Assembly: GCA_016840025.1 (NCBI GenBank)
Contig: JAEOTF010000388.1
Span: 1 to 13,446, forward strand
Source: Candidatus Hodarchaeota archaeon
Lineage (GTDB): Archaea; Asgardarchaeota; Heimdallarchaeia; Hodarchaeales; YT1-039
Direction of reading: 5' to 3'
DNA length: 13,446 nucleotides
Both the position numbers and the translations under genes were made by a program. Below, piece by piece: positions 1 to 7,210 of this stretch. A model generated the notes under the pieces. That model saw nothing but the letters and a program-made list of their open reading frames with translations. It was not told where the DNA came from and searched no databases. Position 1 is the stretch's first letter, and every line of letters starts with the position of its first letter.

Positions 1-54
1 ATTATTTTAGGGCTTATTGGTTTGAATATAAGAAGAAGATTCAATAGAAAGTAG
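1..54 (+). CDS. C-terminal end of a membrane-anchored protein (partial)
   Basis: Frame 1 is open from the left edge to a TAG at 52-54 and reads IILGLIGLNIRRRFNRK. A short hydrophobic stretch followed by a cluster of Arg/Lys at the extreme C-terminus is the end of a single-pass membrane anchor with a cytoplasmic basic tail. The large surface protein on the opposite strand (306-1736) ends in the same style, with a helix and then RRMRRIANK. Only 17 residues are visible, so the extracellular domain is unknown. It may be another exported surface protein. Chance openness over 17 codons is possible, but the composition is characteristic. Confidence 0.45.
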   Translation: MILGLIGLNIRRRFNRK

Positions 55-305
55 AAACTGGAATAGAACGGGCTTTTAGTATTCACGGAATTACGAAAAA
101 ATAAGACCTTATGCAGAATATTGTGAGGAAATCATTGAACTTATCAATTAAACGTTGTCTCTATCATAAAGATCTAATCTATAATGCCGAATCATCGAGC
201 CTTGTATTGAGTATCAGAGCTATTTTCATGAAGCTCCCATTTCTCGCAAAAAATGTAAAAATGTGTCCATGTTAGTTCAATGGACTTTTCTTCCAATTCT
301 CATGT
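55..305 (+). other. Gene-free stretch with broken coding-like fragments
   Basis: No intact gene is visible. One forward frame holds two coding-looking fragments separated by stops. The first is 80-151 and contains RPYAEYCEEIIELIN before TAA. The second is about 185-313 and contains IEYQSYFHEAPISRKKCK before TAG. They share the same frame, with stops at 149, 167 and 182 between them. This could be a decayed gene, possibly a transposase relic, or chance. I cannot assign a family. Confidence 0.2.
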
Positions 306-1736
306 TTATTTATTAGCTATTCTACGCATTCTCCTAAGTATTACCCCAATAATCATGATTCCAAGGAAAATAAAGTAATTTATGTCACCATTAATGATTT
401 TGAATTCATTGAGGGTTAAGAAAGGATTACCAGCTCCCGATCCACCTGATCTAGTAAAATTAAACAATACAGATGTATCGGGTGAAGTAATATTTACAGG
501 TACATCCACCCCAGGGAATTCATAAGTATCTATTACGCCCAAATCTCTATGCAGAATTGCATAAAGAGAAACGTTGAAATTTCCAGTTGTATTAGTTTCT
601 ATAGGAACAACGGTATTGAAATTAATCCCATCTGAAACATGAGTCCAACCTCGGGGAATATCGGGGGTATCATCATCTGCTTGGTTATAAATCACAATCC
701 AGCCTGGACCATCGCTGATAACTAATCGAACTTCAACATTGATAATTGTGTCCGTTGTTCTCTCTACTTGATCATCTGCTTCAACCAGAACTTCGTTAGG
801 GGTGGGTTCGATTAAAGTTATCTGGAGATCGGGAGAGGTTCCTGTAATTCCATCAGTATCGTTATTGTTCGAACTATCCCAGAGTGCCACATTTACTTCA
901 TAGTCAGTTGCTGCCCCTAAACCTGTCGTATCCCAATCATAGTAATAATCAAATAATCCGTCAGTTAAATCCTGACGTCCAGAAGAATAGGATTGGCTGG
1001 ATGAAGAAATGGTCAGACAACCACTAAGGTCATCTTCCCCATTTTCCTCCTCAACGGTAATCCGAACAAGCGAACCCGTGTAGTAAGAATTATCTGTATC
1101 TTTGCCGAAACTTGAAGTAACATTAGAAACAATTGGTTCGGTAATATCGGGCGGGGCTCCTGCATAGGCAATAAAGCCAAAATCTGTATTAGGATCAGAT
1201 TGCCAGCCCGTACCATCATCGTAAGCCATATATCCAGGAGAATAAGTATCTATACCCCAATCCTCAAACCACCAAAAAGTATTTGAGCCGCCAAAAGTCC
1301 CTTCCACTGTAATCCAATAAGTTTTATCAGTTTCTAAGGATAGTGTAGGGTTGAAAACTGCATCATACCAAGCATTATTTACTTCTACAGAAACGTTCGT
1401 ACTACCAAGAACAGTATCACTTGGTACTCCTGTATCATTTGTCCGTATTTGAACAGTAATATTAGTTGTGCTTTCAGTCGTCATACCCTTGATCGAAACC
1501 TTGGTCAGACTATAATCGGCCGTTGAAAGAAATGATTGACCTGCTCTTTGTCCATTTCCTACAATCGTTTTTAAACTGCTAGTAGATGATACAGAAGCAA
1601 TAACAATATCCTCAGAGGGAATTCCTGCAGAATAGAGATTATTTGGTGTACAGAGGATTACGCTAAAACAAAGAAGAAAAATGGACAATAATCTTAAGTT
1701 TATCTTATTAAGCGAAAGAATAGTAAGTTTATTCAT
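306..1736 (-). CDS. Exported multi-domain surface protein with C-terminal membrane anchor
   Basis: A 476-residue protein probably displayed on the cell surface. Residues 1-37 form a signal peptide (basic start, hydrophobic core about 15-30, likely cut after YSA). Residues about 50-193 resemble the beta-sandwich domains found in bacterial and archaeal surface proteins (QSF near the start, KTYWITV, and a W-rich strand). Residues about 195-307 are an Ig-like repeat with YYYDWDTTGL and ATDYEV. Residues about 310-430 resemble the DUF7282 domain of haloarchaeal exported proteins (GWIVIYN, LYAILHRD, YEFPGVDVPV). One transmembrane helix at about 453-467 is followed by RRMRRIANK. At least nine N-X-S/T sequons suggest N-glycosylation. 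The ATG is preceded by GAGGT eight bases upstream. Ligand and role are unknown. The domain assignments are by eye. Confidence 0.85.
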   Translation of the reverse strand: MNKLTILSLNKINLRLLSIFLLCFSVILCTPNNLYSAGIPSEDIVIASVSSTSSLKTIVGNGQRAGQSFLSTADYSLTKVSIKGMTTESTTNITVQIRTNDTGVPSDTVLGSTNVSVEVNNAWYDAVFNPTLSLETDKTYWITVEGTFGGSNTFWWFEDWGIDTYSPGYMAYDDGTGWQSDPNTDFGFIAYAGAPPDITEPIVSNVTSSFGKDTDNSYYTGSLVRITVEEENGEDDLSGCLTISSSSQSYSSGRQDLTDGLFDYYYDWDTTGLGAATDYEVNVALWDSSNNNDTDGITGTSPDLQITLIEPTPNEVLVEADDQVERTTDTIINVEVRLVISDGPGWIVIYNQADDDTPDIPRGWTHVSDGINFNTVVPIETNTTGNFNVSLYAILHRDLGVIDTYEFPGVDVPVNITSPDTSVLFNFTRSGGSGAGNPFLTLNEFKIINGDINYFIFLGIMIIGVILRRMRRIANK

Positions 1737-1797
1737 GTTTAAAACCTCTCAGTAACCTCTACAACAGATGATAGTCTCCTATAGTTCAGCGGTTATT

Positions 1798-1807
1798 ATT
1801 ATATAAA
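1798..1807 (-). promoter_or_regulatory. TATA-like box for the surface-protein gene
   Basis: On the minus strand this reads TTTATATAAT, about 62-71 bases before the ATG at 1736. An archaeal start site about 25 bases downstream would leave a leader of roughly 40 bases that includes the Shine-Dalgarno motif. The assignment is by sequence and spacing only. Confidence 0.4.
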
Positions 1808-2073
1808 TGATTCGCGACTAATCCCTTAATTGTTGACTAATATTCGATAAAAAATATAAAGTGGCAGCAAGAGGAGATTGTCTTGGAGAGCTTTTTTAAC
1901 CATAGGGGGAACCCTTGCCCATATCCTCTCAGGATACTAGATTTTATACCCCTTGTTTTGATAATAGACAATTAAGCCTAAATCAGTGATTTCTGCATCA
2001 ACTTTAAGGTATTCAGAACTCACCAACTTTTTATTCACTTTCCAGAATGGTCATTCTGCTTTGTTCTTCAAAC
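1808..2073. other. Intergenic region between divergent genes, with a small hairpin
   Basis: Together with the flanking promoters this is a stretch of about 390 bases without a convincing gene. A perfect inverted repeat, TATCCT-CTC-AGGATA, lies at 1922-1936, and a T6 run lies near 1891-1898. I see no tRNA, riboswitch-like conserved core or long open frame. Because a corrinoid adenosyltransferase gene follows, I looked for a cobalamin-riboswitch-like region and found no recognisable one. Confidence 0.3.
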
Positions 2074-2080
2074 CTTTTAA
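2074..2080 (+). promoter_or_regulatory. Possible TATA box for the adenosyltransferase gene
   Basis: CTTTTAA at this position lies about 50 bases before the GTG start at 2131. A transcript start near 2103 would leave a leader of about 28 bases carrying the GAGG motif. This placement supports the GTG start over the upstream ATG at 2047, which would lie before the promoter. Confidence 0.28.
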
Positions 2081-2130
2081 GGAGATTTTTTAACTCAACT
2101 ATAGAAAGCAGAATATTGAGGAAAATAAAA

Positions 2131-2658
2131 GTGTCCAATGAATTTGGTTTGTTACAAATCTATACAGGCGATGGTAAGGGGAAAACTACCGCTGCATTAG
2201 GTCTAGCTATGCGTGCAGCAGGACATGGTTTCAAGGTGTATATGATACAGTTCATGAAAGGACAAATCAACTATGGGGAGCTAGAAACCGTTAAAAAAAT
2301 AGAGAATTTTACGATTATTCAATTTGGACGTGCTGAATTTGTAGACACAGAGAAACCCGAAGAGATCGATATAAAGCTTGCTCGAGATGCACTGGCACAT
2401 GCACAGGAGATTCTACAAGGAGAAAACTATGATATAGTGATTCTAGATGAATTAAATGTAGCGCTTGATTTTAAGTTAATATCTCTAGAACAGGTCTTAG
2501 AATTTATAGAAACCCGTTCAAAGAATGTAGAATTAATAATCACAGGAAGATACGCACATCCCGAGATTGTAAAGAGAGCAGATCTCGTTTCAGAAATATT
2601 GAATATAAAGCATCCCTTTACAGAAGGTGTTCAAGCGAGAAAAGGGATTGAACATTAA
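2131..2658 (+). CDS. cobO: Cob(I)alamin/cob(I)yrinic acid a,c-diamide adenosyltransferase (CobA/CobO/BtuR family)
   Basis: This enzyme transfers the 5'-deoxyadenosyl group of ATP to the cobalt of a corrinoid, the step that makes the adenosylcobalamin form in B12 synthesis or salvage; it is cytosolic. The protein opens with a P-loop close to its N-terminus, GDGKGKTTAALGLAMRA, as the family does. It continues with MIQFMKG, the DELNVAL segment after a hydrophobic strand (IVILDE), and ELIITGR near the end. I place the start at GTG 2131, giving 175 residues. GAGG lies nine bases upstream, and family members normally begin just before the LLQIYTG strand. The in-frame ATG at 2047 would add 28 residues that look non-homologous. 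The gene stands alone, with convergent and divergent neighbours, and no other cobalamin genes are in view. Confidence 0.92.
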   Translation: MSNEFGLLQIYTGDGKGKTTAALGLAMRAAGHGFKVYMIQFMKGQINYGELETVKKIENFTIIQFGRAEFVDTEKPEEIDIKLARDALAHAQEILQGENYDIVILDELNVALDFKLISLEQVLEFIETRSKNVELIITGRYAHPEIVKRADLVSEILNIKHPFTEGVQARKGIEH

Positions 2659-2708
2659 GTTGTTAAGTCTGAAGTCAGCTGCGAGCTGCTAGGATTTGTT
2701 AAGTTGTT
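2655..2708. repeat. Short direct repeat and small hairpin between convergent genes
   Basis: TTAAGTTGTT occurs at 2655-2664, where it includes the stop of the adenosyltransferase gene, and again at 2699-2708. Between the copies is CAGC-TGCGA-GCTG (2676-2688), which can form a small hairpin usable as a terminator from either side. The hairpin is only four base pairs, so terminator function is a weak inference. Confidence 0.25.
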
Positions 2709-2712
2709 GACA

Positions 2713-4137
2713 TTAGTTTTTTGTTAATCGTTCCACAATTTTACGACCTGCAACAATTCCACTAACTCCAGCTTGAACGAGGGAACGAGTTATTCCTGCG
2801 CCGTCACCAATAGCAAACATATTATTGATATCATTTGTTTCAAATGACGAGGGGTCTAGTTTCAACCGAGATGAATAGAATTTGGCTTCAACACCATATA
2901 TTAGTGTATGTGGCCCATTAACACCGGGAATTAAGCTATTTAATGCATCTAACATTTCTAAGATACTAAGCAAGTGACGATGAGGCAAAACAAAAGATAA
3001 ATCGCCGGGTATTGCAGATTTCAACGTGGGGGTGATGCCATGGCGTTTCAGGCGTTTTTCTGTTGATCGGCGCCCTTTTTTCAAGTCACTTAATCGTTGA
3101 ACGATAACGCTTTGATCAGCAAGTAGATTAGCGAGTCCAGCGATATATTTACCGTAACTGATCGGCTCCTTAAAAGGTTCGGTGAATTGAGATGTTACAA
3201 GAAGTGCAAAATTAGTATTAGTGGTCTGTTGAGCTTCATCCGCGCAACTATGGCCGTTCACTGTTATTACATCTTCATAACACTCGAGAACTACTTCACC
3301 GTTCGGGCAAACGCAAAATGTTCGTACGGTTTGATCAAATGAGGGTGAATGAAAATGGCATTTCAAATCATATAGTAAGTCTGTTAAAGGAGCACTAAGT
3401 TCAGCAGGTACCTCAACACGGACACCTACATCAACTGGTCCTTCTTCTAAACTCATGTTTAGACGCTGTCCCTCAAGGCGGAGCCAATTTGCTCCTTCTC
3501 GTCCTGAAGCGATTACAACAATTTTTGCTTTAATTAAGTCTCCTTTTTCCGTGATAACACCTTTAGCTGTCTTATTCTCAACAAAAATCTGATTTACAGT
3601 AGTTTTAACTAGTATCGTAACACCTTTCTTAATCAGCCACTCATACATTCGAGCTAATATCGGTCCCGTGTTTTCCGTTCCAATATGTCGCACGGGATAA
3701 ATTAGCATTTCTAACCCGGCTACGAGTGCCTTACGTTTGTACTCCAGCACTTTATCACCCGCTGGCTCAAAAAGACGATCTTTAGGAGCCCCAAAGGAAA
3801 GAAAGTGTTGATCTACTTCATCAATAAGGCGGATTAATTCATCTCGTGGTATATAGTCAGAGAGCCATCCTCCCATATCTGGACTTAAGGTTAATTTTCC
3901 ATCGGACATCGCACCAGACCCACCCCAGCCACACATGACTCGACAAGGATTACACTTTCGACAAGAACCGCCTTTTACTTGTGAAGGGCAGCTTCGTTGC
4001 CCTATGTGGTTTCCGCGTTCAATCATAGCAACATGAAGTGTTTTTCCTGCTCTTTTTGATTCTTTAATGATTTCCATTGCTGCTAGAATCCCAGCAGGGC
4101 CTGCTCCTACAATTACTACATCGAATTCAGATTGCAA
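2713..4137 (-). CDS. FAD-dependent oxidoreductase with Cys-rich motif (COG2509-like)
   Basis: A 474-residue flavoprotein. Residues 5-16 carry the dinucleotide-binding VVIVGAGPAG motif with the acidic residue at the end of strand 2 (E40). The C-terminus has the second FAD contact, AIGDGAGITRSLVQAG (442-457). Between them is a run of five cysteines (C50, C59, C62, C65, C69) leading into GWGGSGAMSDGKL, the signature of the COG2509 family of FAD-dependent dehydrogenases. The substrate is not known for the family. The start is TTG: the preceding codon is TAA, no ATG precedes the FAD motif, and GAGG lies ten bases upstream. The gene lies 51 bases after a nitroreductase-like gene on the same strand, so the two are probably cotranscribed. 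The cysteines could hold an Fe-S cluster or act in redox chemistry; that is an inference. Confidence 0.85.
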   Translation of the reverse strand: MQSEFDVVIVGAGPAGILAAMEIIKESKRAGKTLHVAMIERGNHIGQRSCPSQVKGGSCRKCNPCRVMCGWGGSGAMSDGKLTLSPDMGGWLSDYIPRDELIRLIDEVDQHFLSFGAPKDRLFEPAGDKVLEYKRKALVAGLEMLIYPVRHIGTENTGPILARMYEWLIKKGVTILVKTTVNQIFVENKTAKGVITEKGDLIKAKIVVIASGREGANWLRLEGQRLNMSLEEGPVDVGVRVEVPAELSAPLTDLLYDLKCHFHSPSFDQTVRTFCVCPNGEVVLECYEDVITVNGHSCADEAQQTTNTNFALLVTSQFTEPFKEPISYGKYIAGLANLLADQSVIVQRLSDLKKGRRSTEKRLKRHGITPTLKSAIPGDLSFVLPHRHLLSILEMLDALNSLIPGVNGPHTLIYGVEAKFYSSRLKLDPSSFETNDINNMFAIGDGAGITRSLVQAGVSGIVAGRKIVERLTKN

Positions 4138-4188
4138 TTATTGTTAGCCTCACAGCTACGTCTCTTAAATAAAATAGTGATTTTTCAC

Positions 4189-4692
4189 CTATAATTCTTT
4201 AATAAGTACTTCTTTACTCTTACGACCTTTCTTAGATGGTTTTTCTGCAGGATAACCAATTGGTGTTAAAGCTAGAAATTCGAAGTTTGGTTCTACTTCA
4301 CATGCTTTCCTTATAGCTGCTGGATCATTAGCTGCTATCCAACAGGTTCCTAACCCTTCATTTGTGGCTGCTAAAATGAGATGATCCATAACTATTGTAG
4401 CATCAACCATGTGGAAAGAAAGCGAGTCCCATGATCTTTCCCAAGCCATTTCTTTATTTCCAAAGACCACAACGACTATTGGGGCGTCCAAAGCCCATTT
4501 TTGCTTAAGGATTCCTTTTAATTGTTTTCTAGGTTTTTTTATAATACAAAGAAGCCAAGGCTGTTTATTCGCTGCAGTAGGAGCTGCAATAGCTGCGTCA
4601 ATTATTCGATCAAGTTTGTCCTGTTCTACAGGTTGTTGTGAGTATTTTCGGATCGATTGACGGTTATAGAGTACCTCTTCGAACTTAGGCAT
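4189..4692 (-). CDS. Nitroreductase-family FMN protein
   Basis: A 167-residue flavoprotein of the nitroreductase fold, which uses FMN and a reduced nicotinamide or deazaflavin to reduce small organic substrates. The N-terminal RQSIRKY (11-17) supplies the phosphate contacts of FMN. APTAANKQPW (about 37-46), LGTCWIAA and LTPIGYPAEKPS are the other family signatures. The length is that of the short nitroreductases. The start is ATG, with AGGTG seven bases upstream. It precedes the FAD oxidoreductase gene by 51 bases, which suggests a two-gene transcript. The substrate cannot be read from sequence. Use of F420H2 is possible given cofD in the same window, but nothing here proves it. Confidence 0.88.
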   Translation of the reverse strand: MPKFEEVLYNRQSIRKYSQQPVEQDKLDRIIDAAIAAPTAANKQPWLLCIIKKPRKQLKGILKQKWALDAPIVVVVFGNKEMAWERSWDSLSFHMVDATIVMDHLILAATNEGLGTCWIAANDPAAIRKACEVEPNFEFLALTPIGYPAEKPSKKGRKSKEVLIKEL

Positions 4693-4735
4693 TTTTGGAC
4701 ACCTGTTGTAACCGCATCAGCATAATTGACTAACA

Positions 4736-4746
4736 ATTTAAAAAAA
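4736..4746. promoter_or_regulatory. A/T-rich TATA-like element in the divergent promoter region
   Basis: ATTTAAAAAAA lies between the divergent nitroreductase and mutase genes. Read leftward it is TTTTTTTAAAT, 44-54 bases before the ATG at 4692. Read rightward it is TTTAAAAA, about 60 bases before the ATG at 4804. It could serve either direction or both. No clear second box is visible for the rightward gene. Confidence 0.3.
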
Positions 4747-4803
4747 TGATAGAGAAAAAAAATTTCATTAACATAGGACCAAAGAGTTTTGAGGCTTTAA
4801 ATA

Positions 4804-6180
4804 ATGGATAAAAATGATCTGGCAAATATTTTTCGTGCTTATGATATTCGCGGGATCTTTAATAAGGATTTAACTCCCGAAACAGCAACAGAAATTGGAA
4901 TGGCGGCTGCTTCACATTTAAATGCGCTTTACCCTAGTGAGGACCTCCAAATGGTAGTTGGTGGAGATATCCGGCATTCCAGCATTCCTTTGACTCAAGC
5001 CTTGATAAGTGGTTTACTTTCAGCGGGTGTGGATGTAACTTATGTTGGAATTGTACCATTTGGTGTGTGTCTTTTTTCTGGTTGGAAACTAAAGAAGAAT
5101 GCTATAGGATTTGTTACTGCATCTCATCTACCTTCAGAATGGAATGGTGTAAAATTCTATTATGGAGATGGGGTAGGTTTTAGTGAATCTGACAATATGG
5201 CAATTCGGGATGTCTTTCTGAAAGGTGAGTATCACCGCGCGGAGTGGAATGAAGTGGGTGCTCTTGATTCAACTTCGCTGCGAGATGATTACATTGAGCA
5301 TTTGAGAGGAAAATTCCATTTAGAACGACAAATTAAGGTGGTTGTAGACTGTGGGAATGCAGCCGCAGGTCTGATCGCGCCAGATCTAATGAAAGCAATA
5401 GGATTTGATGTTTTTCCACTTTTTGCGGAAATAGATCATTCTTTCCCGAATCGACCAGCTGAACCCGAAGCAAAAAATGTAACCGTGTTATGTGATACTG
5501 TTAGAAAAGAAAAAGCAGATTTTGGTGTTGCCTTTGATGGAGATGCAGATCGCGCACTCATTGTCGATAATCAAGGAAAGCCATTATCCCCTGAGGATTC
5601 TGCTATAATCATGGGGAATCAAATGCTTCAAGATAAACGAGGAACAGTTCTAGGAAATGTAGAATGCTCTTTAGCTCTTGAAAAAGTGTTAGGAGATCGA
5701 GCAACTATTCCACGAATTCCAGTAGGGCATACTTTCTTGACACTAGAAGCCAGAGAACGAGGAGATGTAATCCTCGGGGTAGAAAGTAGTGGACATATGG
5801 TATTTCCAGAATATTTCCTGTTTGATGACGCTATGTTGATACCTTTGAAGATGGGTGAAGTTCTTTCACAATTATCAGATCCATTAAGTGAACTGAGAAA
5901 GATTATTCCTAAATTTGAACGAAAGCGCCTAGGTTTTGATTGTGCGGATGCAACAAAGTTCACTGTAATTGAGAAACTAACAACGCAATTAGAACAGAAA
6001 TATGAAGTTAATACAATAGATGGGATTCGAGTAGCCTTTGAAGACGGTTGGATTCTCATGCGTGCTTCTAATACCTCACCGATGATTCGTTTAACGATCG
6101 AAGCCGATAATTCTCAACGACTCCAAGAATTGGAAACGGAATTTTCAAAATATCTGAAAAATGAAATAAAACGAGGATAG
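4804..6180 (+). CDS. manB: Phosphomannomutase/phosphoglucomutase (alpha-D-phosphohexomutase)
   Basis: This enzyme interconverts hexose 1- and 6-phosphates through a phosphoserine, feeding sugar-nucleotide and glycan synthesis in the cytosol. All four family signatures are present: FRAYDIRG (10-17); the phosphoserine loop TASHLPSEWNGVKF with Ser107; the metal loop DGDADR (245-250); the sugar-binding loop ESSGH (327-331); and the phosphate-binding RASNTSP (420-426). The length of 458 residues is normal. The loop has TASHLP rather than the commoner TASHNP, a variation I believe occurs in archaeal members. The ATG has GAGG nine bases upstream. Phosphoglucosamine mutase is less likely because the sugar loop lacks GEQSGH. 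The manB symbol is by family, so phosphoglucomutase activity is equally possible. It might support glycosylation of the sequon-rich surface proteins at either end of the window. Confidence 0.92.
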   Translation: MDKNDLANIFRAYDIRGIFNKDLTPETATEIGMAAASHLNALYPSEDLQMVVGGDIRHSSIPLTQALISGLLSAGVDVTYVGIVPFGVCLFSGWKLKKNAIGFVTASHLPSEWNGVKFYYGDGVGFSESDNMAIRDVFLKGEYHRAEWNEVGALDSTSLRDDYIEHLRGKFHLERQIKVVVDCGNAAAGLIAPDLMKAIGFDVFPLFAEIDHSFPNRPAEPEAKNVTVLCDTVRKEKADFGVAFDGDADRALIVDNQGKPLSPEDSAIIMGNQMLQDKRGTVLGNVECSLALEKVLGDRATIPRIPVGHTFLTLEARERGDVILGVESSGHMVFPEYFLFDDAMLIPLKMGEVLSQLSDPLSELRKIIPKFERKRLGFDCADATKFTVIEKLTTQLEQKYEVNTIDGIRVAFEDGWILMRASNTSPMIRLTIEADNSQRLQELETEFSKYLKNEIKRG

Positions 6181-6189
6181 AATTTTAAA

Positions 6190-6224
6190 GAGGAAAATTG
6201 AGTTCAATACTGCCTCGATTTTTT
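6190..6224 (+). terminator. Possible terminator after the mutase gene
   Basis: Ten bases after the stop, GAGG (6190-6193) can pair with CCTC (6213-6216). An inner perfect inverted repeat, ATTGA-GT-TCAAT, lies between them, and a T6 run follows at 6219-6224. The outer stem is short, so the call is tentative. Confidence 0.35.
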
Positions 6225-6248
6225 AACTAGTGGTAAGCCAGTATCAGC

Positions 6249-6255
6249 TTATAAT
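6249..6255 (+). promoter_or_regulatory. TATA-like box for the NIF3-family gene
   Basis: TTATAAT lies 37-43 bases before the ATG at 6292, after the T-run that probably ends the mutase transcript. A start site about 25 bases downstream leaves a short leader containing the AAGGAG ribosome-binding site. This suggests the gene has its own promoter. Confidence 0.38.
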
Positions 6256-6291
6256 GAATTTCCTTTAGTCCCTCTAAGGAGATAATCAAGC

Positions 6292-7137
6292 ATGAAAGCA
6301 AGAAGATTATATGAGCAGTTAGATCAGGATTTTGATTTGGACAATTGTAAAGATAATTGGATTATGGATTTTAATGAATACATTAGTGAGAACTTTAAAC
6401 AAAGGCACATGGGATTATTGGTTGATAATACTTCGGAAATATCTTTTGTATATACTTCTGTTTTCCCTAGTGACAGAGTTTTGAAAGAAGTTTTGAAATC
6501 TAATAAAAAGAACGTTTTACTGTTTACTCATCATCCTTTGGTATGGGATATTCGAAACACTCCTAGAGTCTTCTTAGACATGAATCCAGTATTACTGGAG
6601 AAATTCAAGCAAAGACAAATTTCCATTTATACGCTCCATTCTCCGCTAGACAAAAATGGAGAGTATTCAACCACAACAAATTTGACGAAAGCTATTGGAA
6701 TAGCTCTAGAGAAGGAATTTTTCGAATATTATGGAGTTCTCGTGGGAATATTTGGGAGAACTGAATTTAAAACTGTTCAAGAATTATCAAGAAAAGTTTC
6801 TAAAGTTGTTGACCATAAAATAAAATTATGGCAATATGGAACTGATGAAATCAAGGATAGAAAAGTTGCATTAGTAGCAGGCGGAGGTAATGAGATTGAG
6901 GTTCTCAAAGAAATTGCTGAAGAGGGAGTAAATGTGTTTATCACTGGGATATCTGCTCTGAATGATTATTCTAAAAAGACACACGAATTTGCCAAGGAAA
7001 AACGGATCAATATCATTGGCGCTACACACTATTCAACAGAGAAGTTTGCCTGTATGGCGATGTGTGATTATTTCAAAAACACTGGTCTCCCATGCAAGTT
7101 CATAGAAGATGAACCAATTCTAGAAGATCTTGAATGA
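6292..7137 (+). CDS. NIF3-family dinuclear metal-centre protein
   Basis: A 281-residue member of the NIF3/GTP cyclohydrolase I type 2 homologue family, proteins with two bound metal ions whose physiological reaction is unresolved. The metal-ligand motifs are visible: FTHHPL with H80 and H81, HSPLD with H116 and D120 (usually HTNLD in relatives), and GATHYSTE with H246 and E250. The length fits the short form without the inserted PII-like domain. The usual N-terminal targeting of an active-site loop (HMGLLVD, residues about 40-46) is present. ATG 6292 is well supported by AAGGAG ten bases upstream. The gene is followed by a hairpin-T terminator and faces a radical SAM gene, so it is probably monocistronic. 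Whether it has phosphatase, cyclohydrolase or another activity cannot be told from sequence. Confidence 0.9.
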   Translation: MKARRLYEQLDQDFDLDNCKDNWIMDFNEYISENFKQRHMGLLVDNTSEISFVYTSVFPSDRVLKEVLKSNKKNVLLFTHHPLVWDIRNTPRVFLDMNPVLLEKFKQRQISIYTLHSPLDKNGEYSTTTNLTKAIGIALEKEFFEYYGVLVGIFGRTEFKTVQELSRKVSKVVDHKIKLWQYGTDEIKDRKVALVAGGGNEIEVLKEIAEEGVNVFITGISALNDYSKKTHEFAKEKRINIIGATHYSTEKFACMAMCDYFKNTGLPCKFIEDEPILEDLE

Positions 7138-7150
7138 CCGATACTTCACC

Positions 7151-7170
7151 TACAAAGATTTGTATTTTTA
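7151..7170 (+). terminator. Terminator after the NIF3-family gene
   Basis: TACAAA-GA-TTTGTA (7151-7164) is a perfect inverted repeat followed directly by TTTTTA, 13 bases after the stop codon. It is A/T-rich but well placed for the forward gene. Confidence 0.5.
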
Positions 7171-7182
7171 TAAAAACGACCC

Positions 7183-7200
7183 AAAAAGAAGCTTATCTTC
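7183..7200 (-). terminator. Terminator after the radical SAM gene
   Basis: Read on the minus strand, GAAG-ATAAG-CTTC is followed by TTTTT, starting ten bases after the stop of the radical SAM gene. It lies back to back with the forward terminator at 7151-7170, separating the two convergent genes. Confidence 0.48.
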
Positions 7201-7210
7201 AAGTCAATTC

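Noticed and set aside
1775..1800. tRNA-like string (TAGTTCAGCGGTTA)
   Set aside because: It resembles a D-arm, but there is no matching D-stem, anticodon arm, T-arm or acceptor stem downstream.
2047..2130. Upstream ATG extension of the adenosyltransferase gene
   Set aside because: The extra 28 residues do not look like the family, they include the likely promoter, and the GTG at 2131 has a good Shine-Dalgarno motif.
5628..6059. 143-residue reverse open frame inside the mutase gene
   Set aside because: It is entirely antisense to a gene with all family motifs; its composition (Ser/Arg/Pro-rich) is typical of a shadow.
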